A stretch of 64,000 nt of DNA, taken from an uncultured Flavobacteriales bacterium (lineage in GTDB: Bacteria > Bacteroidota > Bacteroidia > Flavobacteriales > Weeksellaceae). The notes below the pieces were generated by a model, which saw only the letters and a list, made by a program, of their open reading frames with translations, searched no databases and was not told where the DNA came from. The stretch lies in assembly GCA_937973555.1 (NCBI GenBank), contig CALJKL010000019.1:62001-126000 (forward strand). Direction: 5' to 3'. The first letter of the stretch is position 1. The number at the start of each line of letters is the position of its first letter. Of this stretch, positions 18,141 through 27,921 are shown one piece after another. The position numbers and the translations under genes are program-made.

Positions 18141-19541
18141 ATGATTAAAAATAAGAAAATATATAAAATTGCATTACTGGCGTTTGGATTATTAACAGTT
18201 AGTAATTCATGTAGCAGTGATTTTGTTGAAAGAGAATTTAAGCAGGATGTAATACAGTCAGATTTGGCTAGTCTTTCTGAAATTAAATCTTTCGTTAGAG
18301 GAGGATATTCTTCCATGAGAGCTTCTACTTACTATGGCCGTGATTTCTTGGCTTATGGTGAAGTAAGATCAGATGAGATGTTCAGTAACAAAGGTTCTGG
18401 TTATTACACTACAGTTCAGGATTACTCTATGACTTCGAGTGACTCTTATGCATCTGGTACATATAACCAGATATATACAATGGTGGCAAAAATGAACATT
18501 GTTATCAATACAGATGTTACAAAATTGGTTTCTTCAGATCAGTCTGCCGCTAAATATTATCAAGGACAGGCTTATGCTTTAAGAGCTCAGGGATTCTTTG
18601 ATTTATTAAGATTATACGGTCAGAAATACACAGGTGGTACCCTAGGAATAGTTACTCCACTTACATATGATCCTAAAGCCAAAAAAGCAAGAAGTACGAT
18701 TGCTGAAACAGAAGCTCAGATAGAATCTGACTTTAATACTGCGTTAACAATGATGACGGCTAACGTGGCCAATGATGCACCATCTAATAAAACAGAATTG
18801 TGTGTAAGTGCATTAAAAATATTAATGTCTAGATATTACTTGTACAAAGGAGATTATGCTAAAGTAAGATCGTTGGTTGCAGATGTTTATGGTAAATATT
18901 CAGTTGCTTCAAAAGATCTATACCAAGAAACATTCAGATATACAATGAGAGGGGCCGCTTCTAATGCAGTTTTTGAATTGGAAGTAGGAACAGACTCTTC
19001 ATTATCTACATCTTCTTATGCATATGTATTAAGTTACAATGGCTATGCTAATGTCGCTTTGAACACAGCTGTGTACAATTTGTATGATGCAGCAGATGTA
19101 AGAAGAGCTTTAATTACAAGAGCTTCTACCACAGCACATTATCTATCTTATACCAACTCTCAAGGAGTAACTTTCGGTAAATATACCAATACGGTAGGGG
19201 CAGATAATATTAAACTAATCCGTTATGAAGAAGCACTTTTAAATGGTGTGGAAGCAGAATTGAACGGTGGAGACCCTGCCAAAGCATTAGAATATTATAA
19301 TGCTATTATTACCAATAGAGGACTTGCAGCAGCTACTTCTGTAGATCTAGTTACTCTTAAAAAAGAGAGAATAAAAGAATTGGTAGGAGAAGGATTCAGA
19401 CAATGGGATCTTTTGAGATGGGGAGATACTTCATTCAAACCTTCTGCTAAAGACATCAAGTTATTGGCATTCCCAATTCCAAGAGCTGAAACAGATTTAG
19501 CAGGTACCCTTGTGGTTTCTAACCCAGGATATGACAATTAA
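18141..19541 (+). CDS. SusD/RagB-family surface lipoprotein
   Basis: SusD proteins form the lid over the SusC barrel and bind the nutrient. The N-terminus is a lipoprotein signal with the lipobox cysteine in SNSC (residue about 28), so it should be anchored to the outer membrane. YYQGQAYALRAQGFFDLLRLYG is the TPR-like SusD signature and the C-terminal KKERIKELVGEGFRQWDLLRWG motif is also typical. The length is 466 residues, slightly short for the family. It is cotranscribed with the susC gene and followed by a strong hairpin. Ligand not predictable. Confidence 0.95.
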   Translation: MIKNKKIYKIALLAFGLLTVSNSCSSDFVEREFKQDVIQSDLASLSEIKSFVRGGYSSMRASTYYGRDFLAYGEVRSDEMFSNKGSGYYTTVQDYSMTSSDSYASGTYNQIYTMVAKMNIVINTDVTKLVSSDQSAAKYYQGQAYALRAQGFFDLLRLYGQKYTGGTLGIVTPLTYDPKAKKARSTIAETEAQIESDFNTALTMMTANVANDAPSNKTELCVSALKILMSRYYLYKGDYAKVRSLVADVYGKYSVASKDLYQETFRYTMRGAASNAVFELEVGTDSSLSTSSYAYVLSYNGYANVALNTAVYNLYDAADVRRALITRASTTAHYLSYTNSQGVTFGKYTNTVGADNIKLIRYEEALLNGVEAELNGGDPAKALEYYNAIITNRGLAAATSVDLVTLKKERIKELVGEGFRQWDLLRWGDTSFKPSAKDIKLLAFPIPRAETDLAGTLVVSNPGYDN

Positions 19542-19573
19542 TATAAAACTAATAATTTTAGATAATTGATAAA

Positions 19574-19604
19574 AAATAGGCGCCTCATTTTGAGGCGCCT
19601 ATTT
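19574..19604. terminator. Bidirectional terminator between susD and 19608-20291
   Basis: A 14-bp stem, AAATAGGCGCCTCA (19574-19587) with TGAGGCGCCTATTT (19591-19604) and a TTT loop, lies between two convergent genes and carries A/T flanks suited to both directions. Confidence 0.8.
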
Positions 19605-19607
19605 ATT

Positions 19608-20291
19608 TTAAAGATTGTTAATGAATTCGAAAAGTTTTATTTGGTCGCTTTCATTTTTTAGATTGATGTTATTCTCTTTAGCATAATCCAAAACGGCTTT
19701 AGTGTTTTCAATATGTAACAAAACAATAAGGTCTTTTACATTTTTGGGTAATCTTTTATAATCTCCATTGTCGTTAATCAGATAGATATCTTTGTCTTTT
19801 TCAAAATAAGGATTTTTATCTTTAAGATAAGTATTGGTTGTATTATTATTGTATTCTACTATCTGTACCTTTTCCCTTTTATAAAGTTTGTATTTCCCTT
19901 TGCCCAAAAGCTCTATCAAATATCCTTTTATGGGTTTATTGTCAAATAGATAGTTGGTTAAAATATACACCCTTCCAGAATCCTTATATATTAATCTCAA
20001 ATCATTCTGCTTAATAACGTAATTTAACTCGTCTCCCGCCATGAATTCCATCTCATCTTCATAAGCGTTGTATCTTACTGAAGGCAGACTTTTACTATAG
20101 CCTTCAATTGTGATAGGATGAAAGGCCTCGTCGATATAAGGAGAGCCATCTATCCCAGAATAGGATTTAAAGCTTCTGTTGGTTACTTCAAAAACACTTC
20201 CTCGGGAGTTCCCAAAGACTTCAAGGTCAGTTTTTACTTGAGAAAAATAGAAACTTGGGAGAAAGGCAGCCAATAAAATAATCTTTTTCAT
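19608..20291 (-). CDS. Secreted protein of unknown function
   Basis: I do not recognise this 227-residue protein. It begins with a signal peptide (MKKIILLAAFLPSFYFSQ), so it is exported to the periplasm or beyond. The mature part is polar and mixed beta/alpha, with several Tyr- and Asn-rich segments, no Cys pairs and no metal motif that I can see. It is monocistronic: convergent with susD and divergent from the porin gene. Its start at 20291 is directly followed by the signal peptide, so the start is well supported. Confidence 0.7.
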   Translation of the reverse strand: MKKIILLAAFLPSFYFSQVKTDLEVFGNSRGSVFEVTNRSFKSYSGIDGSPYIDEAFHPITIEGYSKSLPSVRYNAYEDEMEFMAGDELNYVIKQNDLRLIYKDSGRVYILTNYLFDNKPIKGYLIELLGKGKYKLYKREKVQIVEYNNNTTNTYLKDKNPYFEKDKDIYLINDNGDYKRLPKNVKDLIVLLHIENTKAVLDYAKENNINLKNESDQIKLFEFINNL

Positions 20292-20438
20292 GGGTTTGAT
20301 TTATTTTATAAAATTATAAAATTTTGATGACTTATTTTTATTAAATGTTCAATAGATAATGAATGCAATAATTTTTAATCATAATATTAAATTAGAATCC
20401 TTGCTTTTCAGAAGGTTTTTTATTCCCAATATTTCCAT

Positions 20439-20446
20439 TACTTTTG
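20439..20446 (+). promoter_or_regulatory. -7 box of the porin gene
   Basis: TACTTTTG matches TAnnTTTG and lies 17 bases before the ATG at 20464. A clear -33 TTTG is missing. Its position supports the downstream start for the porin rather than the longer open frame from 20359. Confidence 0.5.
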
Positions 20447-20463
20447 TATCTCAAATTCCAGAA

Positions 20464-22389
20464 ATGAAATATTTTTTAATAATCATATTTTTCTCTATTA
20501 GTTTTCTTAACGCCCAGGTTGTTAATAAGACAGATAATAACAAGCTGGCGGAGAAAGACACCCTAATTGTTGATAAAGGAAGGAAAGATTCACTGAAAAT
20601 TTTTAAACCAACTATTAACGATTACCTTATTCAAAACCAGTTTTCAGAAAAGAAACCATTTGACACCGTTTTTTCGGTAGATAAATCATATAAATTCACC
20701 CAATTCAATAATAGGGATAATTTTGGTAAAATACAGTTTGCCAATATAGGAGAAGGTTTTCAGGACTTGGTTTTTTCTTTCAACAAGGAGCAGAATTTGG
20801 CACTATTGCCCACCAAAAAATCTCATTTTATATTAGGCATAGATGACATCCGATATTATGATGTAAAGACGCCCACCACATCTTTCGTGTATCATAATGC
20901 CATGAGCCAAGGAGCGGCCTTGCAGTCTACCTATACTCAGAATTTCGGCAAAAACCTCAATGTGGCCGTAGAATATATGGGGCTTCGTTCTCAGGGGCTT
21001 TACAGAAGAGAGTTGGCGGCTTCTAACAGTTTTATTTTCTCTGCAAAATTCAATTCCGACAATAGCCGCTACAAATTCTTCACCCATTACATCCACCAAA
21101 ATGTGAACAATGAAGAAAATGGAGGCATTAGTGACTTAAGCCTTTTTCTGGGAGACGATTCCAGATTTAAAAACAGACAAAACCTTCCTGTAAATTTAAG
21201 CTATACCAGTTCTCAATTTTCTTACAGAAGATATTATTTTTCACAGGAATTTCAATTTGTGAATTCAGAGAAATACCCATTTAAGGTAAGACATACCTTG
21301 TTTCATCAGGCTAATAAATACAAGTATTTACAAGCCGGAACAGAAAATTATTACAACTCAGATTTGCTGGCAGATTTTGATACCTATGCCTATAAATTTT
21401 CCAAAAATCTAAGCAATACCATTTCTTTGTTGTTTGATAAGCCTGCTTTCAAATTAGAGGCGGGGGCTCGTCACCAGTTGCTGGATTTGGGTACAGACAG
21501 GGAACTGCCTTCATCAGCCGGTGTTTTTATCCCAAAGGATAATAAGGAAAATCGACTGGGCGCTGTAGGAAATTTGGAAATTAAATTATGGGACAAGATA
21601 GATGTTCATTCTGCATTAGAATACTCCAATGGAAAAATCTTTGGCAATTTTCTTCGTTCTGAAAACAATCTGAAATTAGAACCTATCAAGGATTATATTT
21701 TAGATGCTCATGTTAATTTTCAGTCTTCAAAACCAAGCTTTAACCTTCTGATAAACCCTTCGTTTTATAAAAATTTCAATTACAATTTCTTGAATGCCCA
21801 AAACCAAAATGTTTTGGAAATAGGAGGAAAAGTTAATCTGAAGTGGTTTGAAAGTGCGGTTTTTGCCAATTATTTCAGAATAGACAATTATGCTTATTTT
21901 GATGGTTCGGGTTTGCCAAAACAAAGTGCTTCATCATTGAATATTTCCCAGATTGGTGGCGAGGCAACATTGAAATATTGGAGAATAAATCTCAATACCA
22001 AGTTGTTGTTCCAAACCGCACTAAGCCAAAAAGAATTATTTCCGATGCCTAATTTTGTAGGAAGAGTGAATTTGTTTTATCAGTCAATGGCATTTAAGGA
22101 CGCGGCAGAAATACAGACCGGCATTAAGGTGTATTATTTCAGCAGCTTCAAATCAAAAGATTATTTTCCTGTCTTGAATGAATTTGTGCTGTCTGCCAAT
22201 TCTTCCTCAATCGGCGGTCAACCCATTGCAGATGCCTATTTTAACATGAAGGTGAAGAGAATGATGATCTTTGCTGAAGCACAGCATTTCAATACCACTT
22301 TTATGAAAAACAAATCTTTTGCAGCGCCTAATTTCCCGTTATATGATTTTAGGCTCAATTTGGGAATTGTTTGGTATATATTTCACTAA
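20464..22389 (+). CDS. Putative porin (Porin_10-like)
   Basis: The protein is an outer membrane beta-barrel candidate of about 641 residues. The open frame extends up to 20359, but ATG 20464 begins a clean signal peptide (MKYFLIIIFFSISFLNAQ) and follows a -7 box, so I start it there. The body has alternating aromatic/polar strands (for example YKFFTHYIHQNVNNEENGG, FNLLINPSFYKNFNYN) and ends NLGIVWYIFH. It resembles the Bacteroidota putative-porin family that commonly has this size. What it transports is unknown. Next gene bshC starts nine bases after its stop. Confidence 0.75.
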   Translation: MKYFLIIIFFSISFLNAQVVNKTDNNKLAEKDTLIVDKGRKDSLKIFKPTINDYLIQNQFSEKKPFDTVFSVDKSYKFTQFNNRDNFGKIQFANIGEGFQDLVFSFNKEQNLALLPTKKSHFILGIDDIRYYDVKTPTTSFVYHNAMSQGAALQSTYTQNFGKNLNVAVEYMGLRSQGLYRRELAASNSFIFSAKFNSDNSRYKFFTHYIHQNVNNEENGGISDLSLFLGDDSRFKNRQNLPVNLSYTSSQFSYRRYYFSQEFQFVNSEKYPFKVRHTLFHQANKYKYLQAGTENYYNSDLLADFDTYAYKFSKNLSNTISLLFDKPAFKLEAGARHQLLDLGTDRELPSSAGVFIPKDNKENRLGAVGNLEIKLWDKIDVHSALEYSNGKIFGNFLRSENNLKLEPIKDYILDAHVNFQSSKPSFNLLINPSFYKNFNYNFLNAQNQNVLEIGGKVNLKWFESAVFANYFRIDNYAYFDGSGLPKQSASSLNISQIGGEATLKYWRINLNTKLLFQTALSQKELFPMPNFVGRVNLFYQSMAFKDAAEIQTGIKVYYFSSFKSKDYFPVLNEFVLSANSSSIGGQPIADAYFNMKVKRMMIFAEAQHFNTTFMKNKSFAAPNFPLYDFRLNLGIVWYIFH

Positions 22390-22398
22390 ATTTGCTTC

Positions 22399-23967
22399 AT
22401 GCCGAAAACCAAGATTCCGTTTCAACAGATAGGCTCTATTCCGCAACTGATAAAGGATTTTCTGAACGAAGAAATTCCACAGTTTTCTACATATCGTTTT
22501 TCTGTGCATAATGCTTTGGCAAAAGCAGAAAAAAAATCTGAAAAATTTTCTCAAGAGCAAAGAAGGGTTTTGGTGGATGTCCTTAAAAATCAGTACCGAA
22601 ATCTCAATTTGTCCGAAAAGCAACATCATCATCTCGATGCATTGCAGGAGGAAAATACATTTACCATTACTACCGGGCATCAATTAAACCTGTTTTCCGG
22701 GCCTGTATTTTTCATTTATAAAATTCTGCAAACGATAAAACTGGCAGATTTTCTCAGTCAAAATTCTGATAAAAAATTTGTGCCAATATTTTGGATGGCT
22801 ACAGAAGATCATGATTTTGAAGAAATAGACCATTTCAAAACCCTTCAAAATGTATATCAGATCAAAGGAAAATCTGGTGGTGCTGTGGGCAGAATAGTGA
22901 TAGAAGACAATGCTTTCATAGACGAATTTGAAAAAGAATTTAAGGACGATGTTTTTGGAACGCAGCTCATTTTATTGATGAAGAAAGCCTATCAAAAAGG
23001 AACTACTTTAACGGAGGCTACAAGAATTTTGGTACAGGAACTGTTTTCGGAGTTTGGGCTTTTGATGATTGATGGAGATGACGCGTCACTCAAAAATCAA
23101 ATGGCAGAAATTTTCAAGGCAGAGCTTCAAAATAGGGTTACATATGAGTTTTCTAAAGAAAACATTGAATTTTTAACCCAAAAATATGGTAAAGTTCAGG
23201 TCAATCCACGCGAAATCAATTTGTTTTATCTTTCAGAAACCAGAGACAGAATTCTTCAAAAGGGAGAGCAATTTGAAATTGCAGGGCATGATAAAATTTT
23301 TTCTTTTCAGGAACTGACGGAGGACTGGGCCAAAATTTCACCCAATGCTTTGCTAAGACCTGTTTTTCAGGAAAAGGTTTTGCCCAATATTGCCTATATT
23401 GGCGGCAATGCAGAAATTATGTATTGGCTGGAAATGCCAAACGTTTTTGAAAAATTCGGCGTTGAATTTCCATTGTTGATTCCTAGAAATTCTATGCTTT
23501 TTTTGCCTTCGAAAACATATAGAAAAATTGAAAAATCAGGACTGGAAATGGAAGATTATTTCGGAAACTTTCAGGCCAAGCTTAATGATAAATTGCTAGA
23601 GAAGTCTTCGCTTTTAGAAGTCTTGATGAGTCAAGAATCTTTGCTTAAAAATAATTTTGAGATTTTAAAAGAGAAGGCCTTTCTTACAGAAAAGACTTTT
23701 CAAAACTTAATAGAAGCAGAAGAAACCCGTCAATTGAAGTCTTTTGCAAGAATGAAAAAAAGGCTCCTTCGCGCCGAAAAGATAAAACAGGCAGACCGCT
23801 TGGATTTTTTACAACGACTTTATTTGGAAATTCATCCTTCCGGAAACTGGCAAGAGAGGGTGCTTAATTTCAGTGTTTTTTTTGCAGAAAATGGTTCAGC
23901 ATGGCTTAAAACTTGTTACCAAGAAATGGATGTTGATAAATCAATGTTAATTTTAATGGAATATTAA
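22399..23967 (+). CDS. bshC: Bacillithiol biosynthesis cysteine-adding enzyme BshC
   Basis: BshC attaches cysteine to glucosaminyl-malate in the last step of bacillithiol synthesis. The 522-residue length, the opening FQQIGSIPQLIKDFLN, the motif TITTGHQLNLFSGPVFFIYK and IFWMATEDHDFEEIDH are hallmarks of the family, and a coiled-coil stretch lies in the C-terminal half. bshA and bshB are not in the window. The gene begins nine bases after the porin stop; a TAAATTTG box at 22387-22394 is too close to the ATG for a normal leader, so it is more likely cotranscribed with the porin. Confidence 0.93.
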   Translation: MPKTKIPFQQIGSIPQLIKDFLNEEIPQFSTYRFSVHNALAKAEKKSEKFSQEQRRVLVDVLKNQYRNLNLSEKQHHHLDALQEENTFTITTGHQLNLFSGPVFFIYKILQTIKLADFLSQNSDKKFVPIFWMATEDHDFEEIDHFKTLQNVYQIKGKSGGAVGRIVIEDNAFIDEFEKEFKDDVFGTQLILLMKKAYQKGTTLTEATRILVQELFSEFGLLMIDGDDASLKNQMAEIFKAELQNRVTYEFSKENIEFLTQKYGKVQVNPREINLFYLSETRDRILQKGEQFEIAGHDKIFSFQELTEDWAKISPNALLRPVFQEKVLPNIAYIGGNAEIMYWLEMPNVFEKFGVEFPLLIPRNSMLFLPSKTYRKIEKSGLEMEDYFGNFQAKLNDKLLEKSSLLEVLMSQESLLKNNFEILKEKAFLTEKTFQNLIEAEETRQLKSFARMKKRLLRAEKIKQADRLDFLQRLYLEIHPSGNWQERVLNFSVFFAENGSAWLKTCYQEMDVDKSMLILMEY

Positions 23968-23978
23968 TCCGAAAGCCG

Positions 23979-23986
23979 TAATTTTG
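23979..23986 (+). promoter_or_regulatory. -7 box of the LysM protein gene
   Basis: TAATTTTG lies 19 bases before the ATG at 24006. No clear TTTG was found at the -33 distance. Confidence 0.4.
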
Positions 23987-24005
23987 TAACTTATATTTTT
24001 AGACG

Positions 24006-25901
24006 ATGAAGAAGTTTTTCACATTCGCATATACCTTAATCGGTCTTGTAGTTTTTGCACAAAAAAACCACACCGTAGAGCCTAAAGAAAACCCATACAG
24101 TATTTCCAAAAAATACGGAATCACCATTGATGAATTGTACAAACTTAATCCACAGATTAAGGATGGTAAGCTGAATATTGGTGATGTATTGGTGGTTAAT
24201 AAGCCTCAAATTGCTGCAGAGAAACCTATGGTGCCGGGTAGTAAAATGGGTGTGATAGTGCTGCAGCCCAAGCAAACCATTTATGGTATTACCAAACAGT
24301 ACCATATTACTGAAGCAGATTTAAGAAAACTGAATCCAGAAATAGATTCTCACCTGAAAATAGGAGATGAAGTAATGCTTCCCGCAGAAAATATCAAAAA
24401 ATATGCAGATGCCAATGCTTTCAATAGAACCTTTTCAACAGCAGCTCCTGAAGTAAAGCCGGTAGTAACTACGCCTGTAGCGGAAGCGCCAAAAACAGCA
24501 AACGATGTTTATGTGGTTCAGCCAAAAGATACTTATTACGGAATCACCAGAAGTTTTGCTATTTCTCAAAAAGAATTATTTGATCTTAACCCTGGACTAG
24601 AGCAAAAAGGATTGCAACCGGGAGATAAAATCTTTGTAAAAAACAACAACTCAAAAGTAAAAGAAAGTGTTGCCCCTAAAGAAGAAGCTCCAGTACAACA
24701 AGAACCAGCGGCAATAGCGCCTCAAGAAGAATACCAGACTTATGAGGTGCAGGATGGTGATACGGTTTTTGGCATTCTTAATAAATTCAATGTAGGTTTT
24801 GAAGAATTAATGACCCTTAACCCAAAGCTTTCTGAAGGATTAAAAGCGGGCATGATCATCAAGGTTAAAAAATTGGAAACCGCCTATGCCAAGAAAACAG
24901 AAGGCGTGCTGAATGTTATTTTGATGCTTCCTTTTGGTTTTGAAGAAGGAGATAGCAAATACAGAAGCATGGCTGCTGATTTCCTTACGGGTGCCAAACT
25001 GGCTATTGAAAGAAGTGCTGCTGGAGGACAAAAGCTTGATATAAAAGTAGTGGACTCTGGAAGTGAAGAAAAATTCAAAAATTCTTTAACCCAAATCAAT
25101 AAAAACAATACAGATTTAATCATAGGTCCTTTTTTTAAGTCTAATGTTTTAGAGGTTTTGGATTATGTTAAAAGTCAAAAAATACCTGTAGTAGCACCAT
25201 TTGCCAATACTCCAGAACTGAAGGCATATAATAACCTGGTTATTATTGAAACGGAACAAAATGTATTTGCAGACAGAATTGTAAAAGAAGTTTCATCTGC
25301 CTATTCAGATCAAAAAATTTATATTTTGGCAGATGCAGACAAAACATATGCTACTTATATCAAAAATAATCTCGTAAATCAGTTAAAAAATCCAAACATT
25401 ACGATTGTTAATTCTGCTGAAGAAATTCAGTTAGACAATAATATGATGACGGGGCAAACCGCACCGGTAATGGCAATTTTAGCTGCAGATAATGATGCTT
25501 CAGGAGCAGCTTTTGCAAAAAGAATGGCGGAATTGGGAGAAGAAACTGCTGGGGTAAAAGCTTTCAGTATGTATTATCACCCTAATTTTGAAAAAAACAT
25601 AGACGCTTTAAGCAAGGCAAGTCTGGTTTACCTTATGGACAGAAAAATAAACAATGATGGCAGTTTCGAAAAAGAGATTCTGAACAGTTACAAGAAAAAA
25701 TACTGCAAGTCTCCTTCAAAATATGCCGTGATAGGGTTTGATGTAGTGAATGATATGCTAAGCAGAGAAAATAGCAAGGGTGAACTTTTCAAACAAATGG
25801 ATAAGGCTCAAACGCAATTAGCGTCTAAGTTTGAGTTCGAAAAAATTAAAAACGGAGCATATGTAAACCAAGGCTACAGAGTAGTAAGACTGGTTCCGTA
25901 A
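24006..25901 (+). CDS. LysM-repeat protein with periplasmic-binding-protein-like domain
   Basis: A signal peptide (MKKFFTFAYTLIGLVVFAQ) is followed by four LysM modules at about residues 22-64, 83-126, 169-212 and 245-288, separated by Pro/Glu-rich linkers. LysM binds glycan strands of peptidoglycan. From about 300 to 631 the sequence looks like a type I periplasmic binding fold (LIIGPFFKSNVLEVLDYVKS, KIPVVAPFANTPELKAYNNL). The combination suggests a cell-wall-anchored ligand-binding protein, with no transporter genes beside it. The family occurs in Bacteroidota; its ligand and role are not known to me. Confidence 0.85.
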   Translation: MKKFFTFAYTLIGLVVFAQKNHTVEPKENPYSISKKYGITIDELYKLNPQIKDGKLNIGDVLVVNKPQIAAEKPMVPGSKMGVIVLQPKQTIYGITKQYHITEADLRKLNPEIDSHLKIGDEVMLPAENIKKYADANAFNRTFSTAAPEVKPVVTTPVAEAPKTANDVYVVQPKDTYYGITRSFAISQKELFDLNPGLEQKGLQPGDKIFVKNNNSKVKESVAPKEEAPVQQEPAAIAPQEEYQTYEVQDGDTVFGILNKFNVGFEELMTLNPKLSEGLKAGMIIKVKKLETAYAKKTEGVLNVILMLPFGFEEGDSKYRSMAADFLTGAKLAIERSAAGGQKLDIKVVDSGSEEKFKNSLTQINKNNTDLIIGPFFKSNVLEVLDYVKSQKIPVVAPFANTPELKAYNNLVIIETEQNVFADRIVKEVSSAYSDQKIYILADADKTYATYIKNNLVNQLKNPNITIVNSAEEIQLDNNMMTGQTAPVMAILAADNDASGAAFAKRMAELGEETAGVKAFSMYYHPNFEKNIDALSKASLVYLMDRKINNDGSFEKEILNSYKKKYCKSPSKYAVIGFDVVNDMLSRENSKGELFKQMDKAQTQLASKFEFEKIKNGAYVNQGYRVVRLVP

Positions 25902-25953
25902 AAGCAATAAATTTTGAAATCTCGATTAAAAAAAAGCAAAATCTAATAAATAT

Positions 25954-26829
25954 ATGAAGGCACTAGTATTCCCTGGTCAGGGGTCTCAATTTGTGGGTAT
26001 GGGAAAAGAACTCTATGACAGCAGAAAGGATATTAAAGATCTAATGGAGTTCGGAAATGATATTTTAGGATTTGATATCTTGAAAATAATGTTCGAAGGT
26101 TCTGAGGAAGATCTCAAGAAAACAAAAGTAACACAACCTGCCATTTTCATCCATTCTGTGGCGGCAGTAAAAGCAATAGACGGCATTGGTGTGCAGATGG
26201 TAGCCGGACATTCTTTGGGAGAATTTTCCGCTTTGGTGGCCAATGGAGTTTTAAGCTTTGAAGATGGCCTAAAGCTGGTTTCAGAAAGAGCTTTGGCAAT
26301 GCAAGAAGCATGTGATATTAATCCTTCTTCTATGGCTGCTATTTTAGGCTTAGAAGATGCGATGGTAGAAGAAATATGTGCATCTATAGACGGAATTGTA
26401 GTTCCTGCCAATTATAACTGTCCGGGTCAACTGGTGATTTCCGGTGAAACTACGGCTGTTGAAAAAGCTTGCGAAGCCATGAAGGAAGCAGGCGCAAAAA
26501 GAGCATTGATGCTTCCTGTGAACGGAGCTTTTCACTCACCTTTAATGCAGCCCGCTCAAGACAGATTGGCGGCGGCTATAGAAAAAGCAAAATTCAGAAA
26601 GGCTACAACACCGATATATCAGAATATTACTACTACAGCCGTTTCTGATGCAGATGAAATAAAGAAGAATCTTATTGCTCAGCTTACGGGGCCTGTAAAA
26701 TGGACGCAAACGGTACAAAATATGATAAAAGACGGTGCTACCAGTTTCGTAGAAGTAGGGCCCGGAAAAACATTGCAGGGGCTTATAAAGAAAATAAACG
26801 CTGAGGCATTGGTTTCTTCGGCGATATAA
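25954..26829 (+). CDS. fabD: Malonyl CoA-acyl carrier protein transacylase
   Basis: FabD loads malonate from CoA onto ACP for fatty acid elongation. The N-terminal FPGQGSQFVGMG, the nucleophile elbow GHSLGE (Ser87), QEACD and the catalytic histidine in GAFHSPLM (His194) are all present, and the length of 291 is normal. No other fab genes are nearby. It is followed by a strong terminator, so it is likely a single-gene unit or read with the LysM gene 52 bases upstream. Confidence 0.97.
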   Translation: MKALVFPGQGSQFVGMGKELYDSRKDIKDLMEFGNDILGFDILKIMFEGSEEDLKKTKVTQPAIFIHSVAAVKAIDGIGVQMVAGHSLGEFSALVANGVLSFEDGLKLVSERALAMQEACDINPSSMAAILGLEDAMVEEICASIDGIVVPANYNCPGQLVISGETTAVEKACEAMKEAGAKRALMLPVNGAFHSPLMQPAQDRLAAAIEKAKFRKATTPIYQNITTTAVSDADEIKKNLIAQLTGPVKWTQTVQNMIKDGATSFVEVGPGKTLQGLIKKINAEALVSSAI

Positions 26830-26830
26830 A

Positions 26831-26867
26831 ATAAAAGGAAGTCACAAAAATTGTGACTTCCTTTTAT
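26831..26867 (+). terminator. Terminator of fabD
   Basis: AAAAGGAAGTCACAA pairs perfectly with TTGTGACTTCCTTTT across an AAA loop and is followed by T-rich sequence, right after the fabD stop. Confidence 0.85.
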
Positions 26868-26890
26868 TTTAAATTTGTTAAAATTAAATT

Positions 26891-27796
26891 TTGTTGAAAA
26901 ATCATCTTTTTTCTCCCGGCAAATTACTCCTAACGTCTGAATATTTTGTTTTGGATGGCGCTTTGGCGTTGGCAGTTCCTACAAAATTGGGACAAGATTT
27001 TTATTGGGAAGAAAAAGATGATGGAAAAAGGATCATTTTTTGGGAAGCATTGCATGAAAATAAACCTTGGCTTGTCGCTAAGATAGACTATGAAAATTGG
27101 AGGGTTCTAGAAACCAACTTGCCGGAGAGTGCTGCCTTTATCCTAAAGGTGTTGAAAAACGTGCAGCAACTTTCTTTGGTTAAATTTCAGGATAATCTTT
27201 CATATCATATCAAAACTAATTTGCAGTTTCCAGGGAATTTTGGATTGGGAAGCAGCTCTACCTTGATGAATAATTTGGCGGAATTTGCAGAAATTGATGC
27301 CTTTATTCTCAATGAAATATCCCTTGGCGGAAGTGGATATGACATAGCTGTGGCACAAGAAAAATCCGCAATACTTTATCAAAATGACCCAAAAAATATT
27401 CAGAAAATAGAATTTAACCCTCCGTTTCTGGAAAATCTTATCCTTATCCATCTCAATCAGAAACAAGATAGCAGAGAGGGAATTAATGCTTTCAGGACTC
27501 GAGAAAAATCTTTATCTTTAAAGGGCGAGTTCACAAAAATTACGGAAGAGGTATTAAAATGCCAAGATCTTGAAGCGTTTTCTAAACTGATGTCCCTTCA
27601 CGAGAGTAAGTTAAGCGGGTTTTTGGAAATGGAGACGGTGAAAGAAAAGTACTTTAAAGATTGTCCTGTATTTGTGAAAAGTCTTGGTGCATGGGGCGGA
27701 GATTTTGTTCTGAGTGCAAAATTTGGGGATTTCAAAAATTACTTTTTCGAAAAAGGATTTACTCAAATTTTCGATTACAAAGAATTAGTTTATTGA
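26891..27796 (+). CDS. GYDIA-type GHMP kinase
   Basis: GHMP kinases phosphorylate small metabolites such as mevalonate or galactose. The opening SPGKLLLTSEYFVLDGALALA and the ATP-binding loop PGNFGLGSSSTLM (residues 114-126) place it here, and GGSGYDIAVA near 146-155 is the subgroup mark. In flavobacteria this group is thought to serve the mevalonate pathway, but no pathway gene is adjacent, so the substrate is an inference. There is no ATG at the 5' end: an in-frame stop lies at 26885, and TTG codons at 26891 and 26894 are the plausible starts. Confidence 0.85.
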   Translation: MLKNHLFSPGKLLLTSEYFVLDGALALAVPTKLGQDFYWEEKDDGKRIIFWEALHENKPWLVAKIDYENWRVLETNLPESAAFILKVLKNVQQLSLVKFQDNLSYHIKTNLQFPGNFGLGSSSTLMNNLAEFAEIDAFILNEISLGGSGYDIAVAQEKSAILYQNDPKNIQKIEFNPPFLENLILIHLNQKQDSREGINAFRTREKSLSLKGEFTKITEEVLKCQDLEAFSKLMSLHESKLSGFLEMETVKEKYFKDCPVFVKSLGAWGGDFVLSAKFGDFKNYFFEKGFTQIFDYKELVY

Positions 27797-27873
27797 TAGC
27801 TAAAGGTTTAGAGTTTTGGCGATGATAAACAATTTGTGACCAATATCATTGCGCCAGACAGAATAAAACTATA

Positions 27874-27881
27874 TACTTTTG
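27874..27881 (+). promoter_or_regulatory. -7 box of pckA
   Basis: TACTTTTG at 27874-27881 matches TAnnTTTG, with ATTG at 27848-27851 as a weak -33 element. A second box, TAATTTTG, follows at 27883-27890. The leader to the pckA ATG is about 32-40 bases. Confidence 0.5.
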
Positions 27882-27921
27882 CTAATTTTGTATAAGAAAA
27901 TATGAATTAAAATTTCCAATT

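Noticed and set aside
20359..20463. Longer start for the porin
   Set aside because: The extra residues precede a clean signal peptide and include the likely -7 box.
22387..22394. TAAATTTG as a bshC promoter
   Set aside because: It ends only four bases before the ATG; this would put the transcription start inside the gene.
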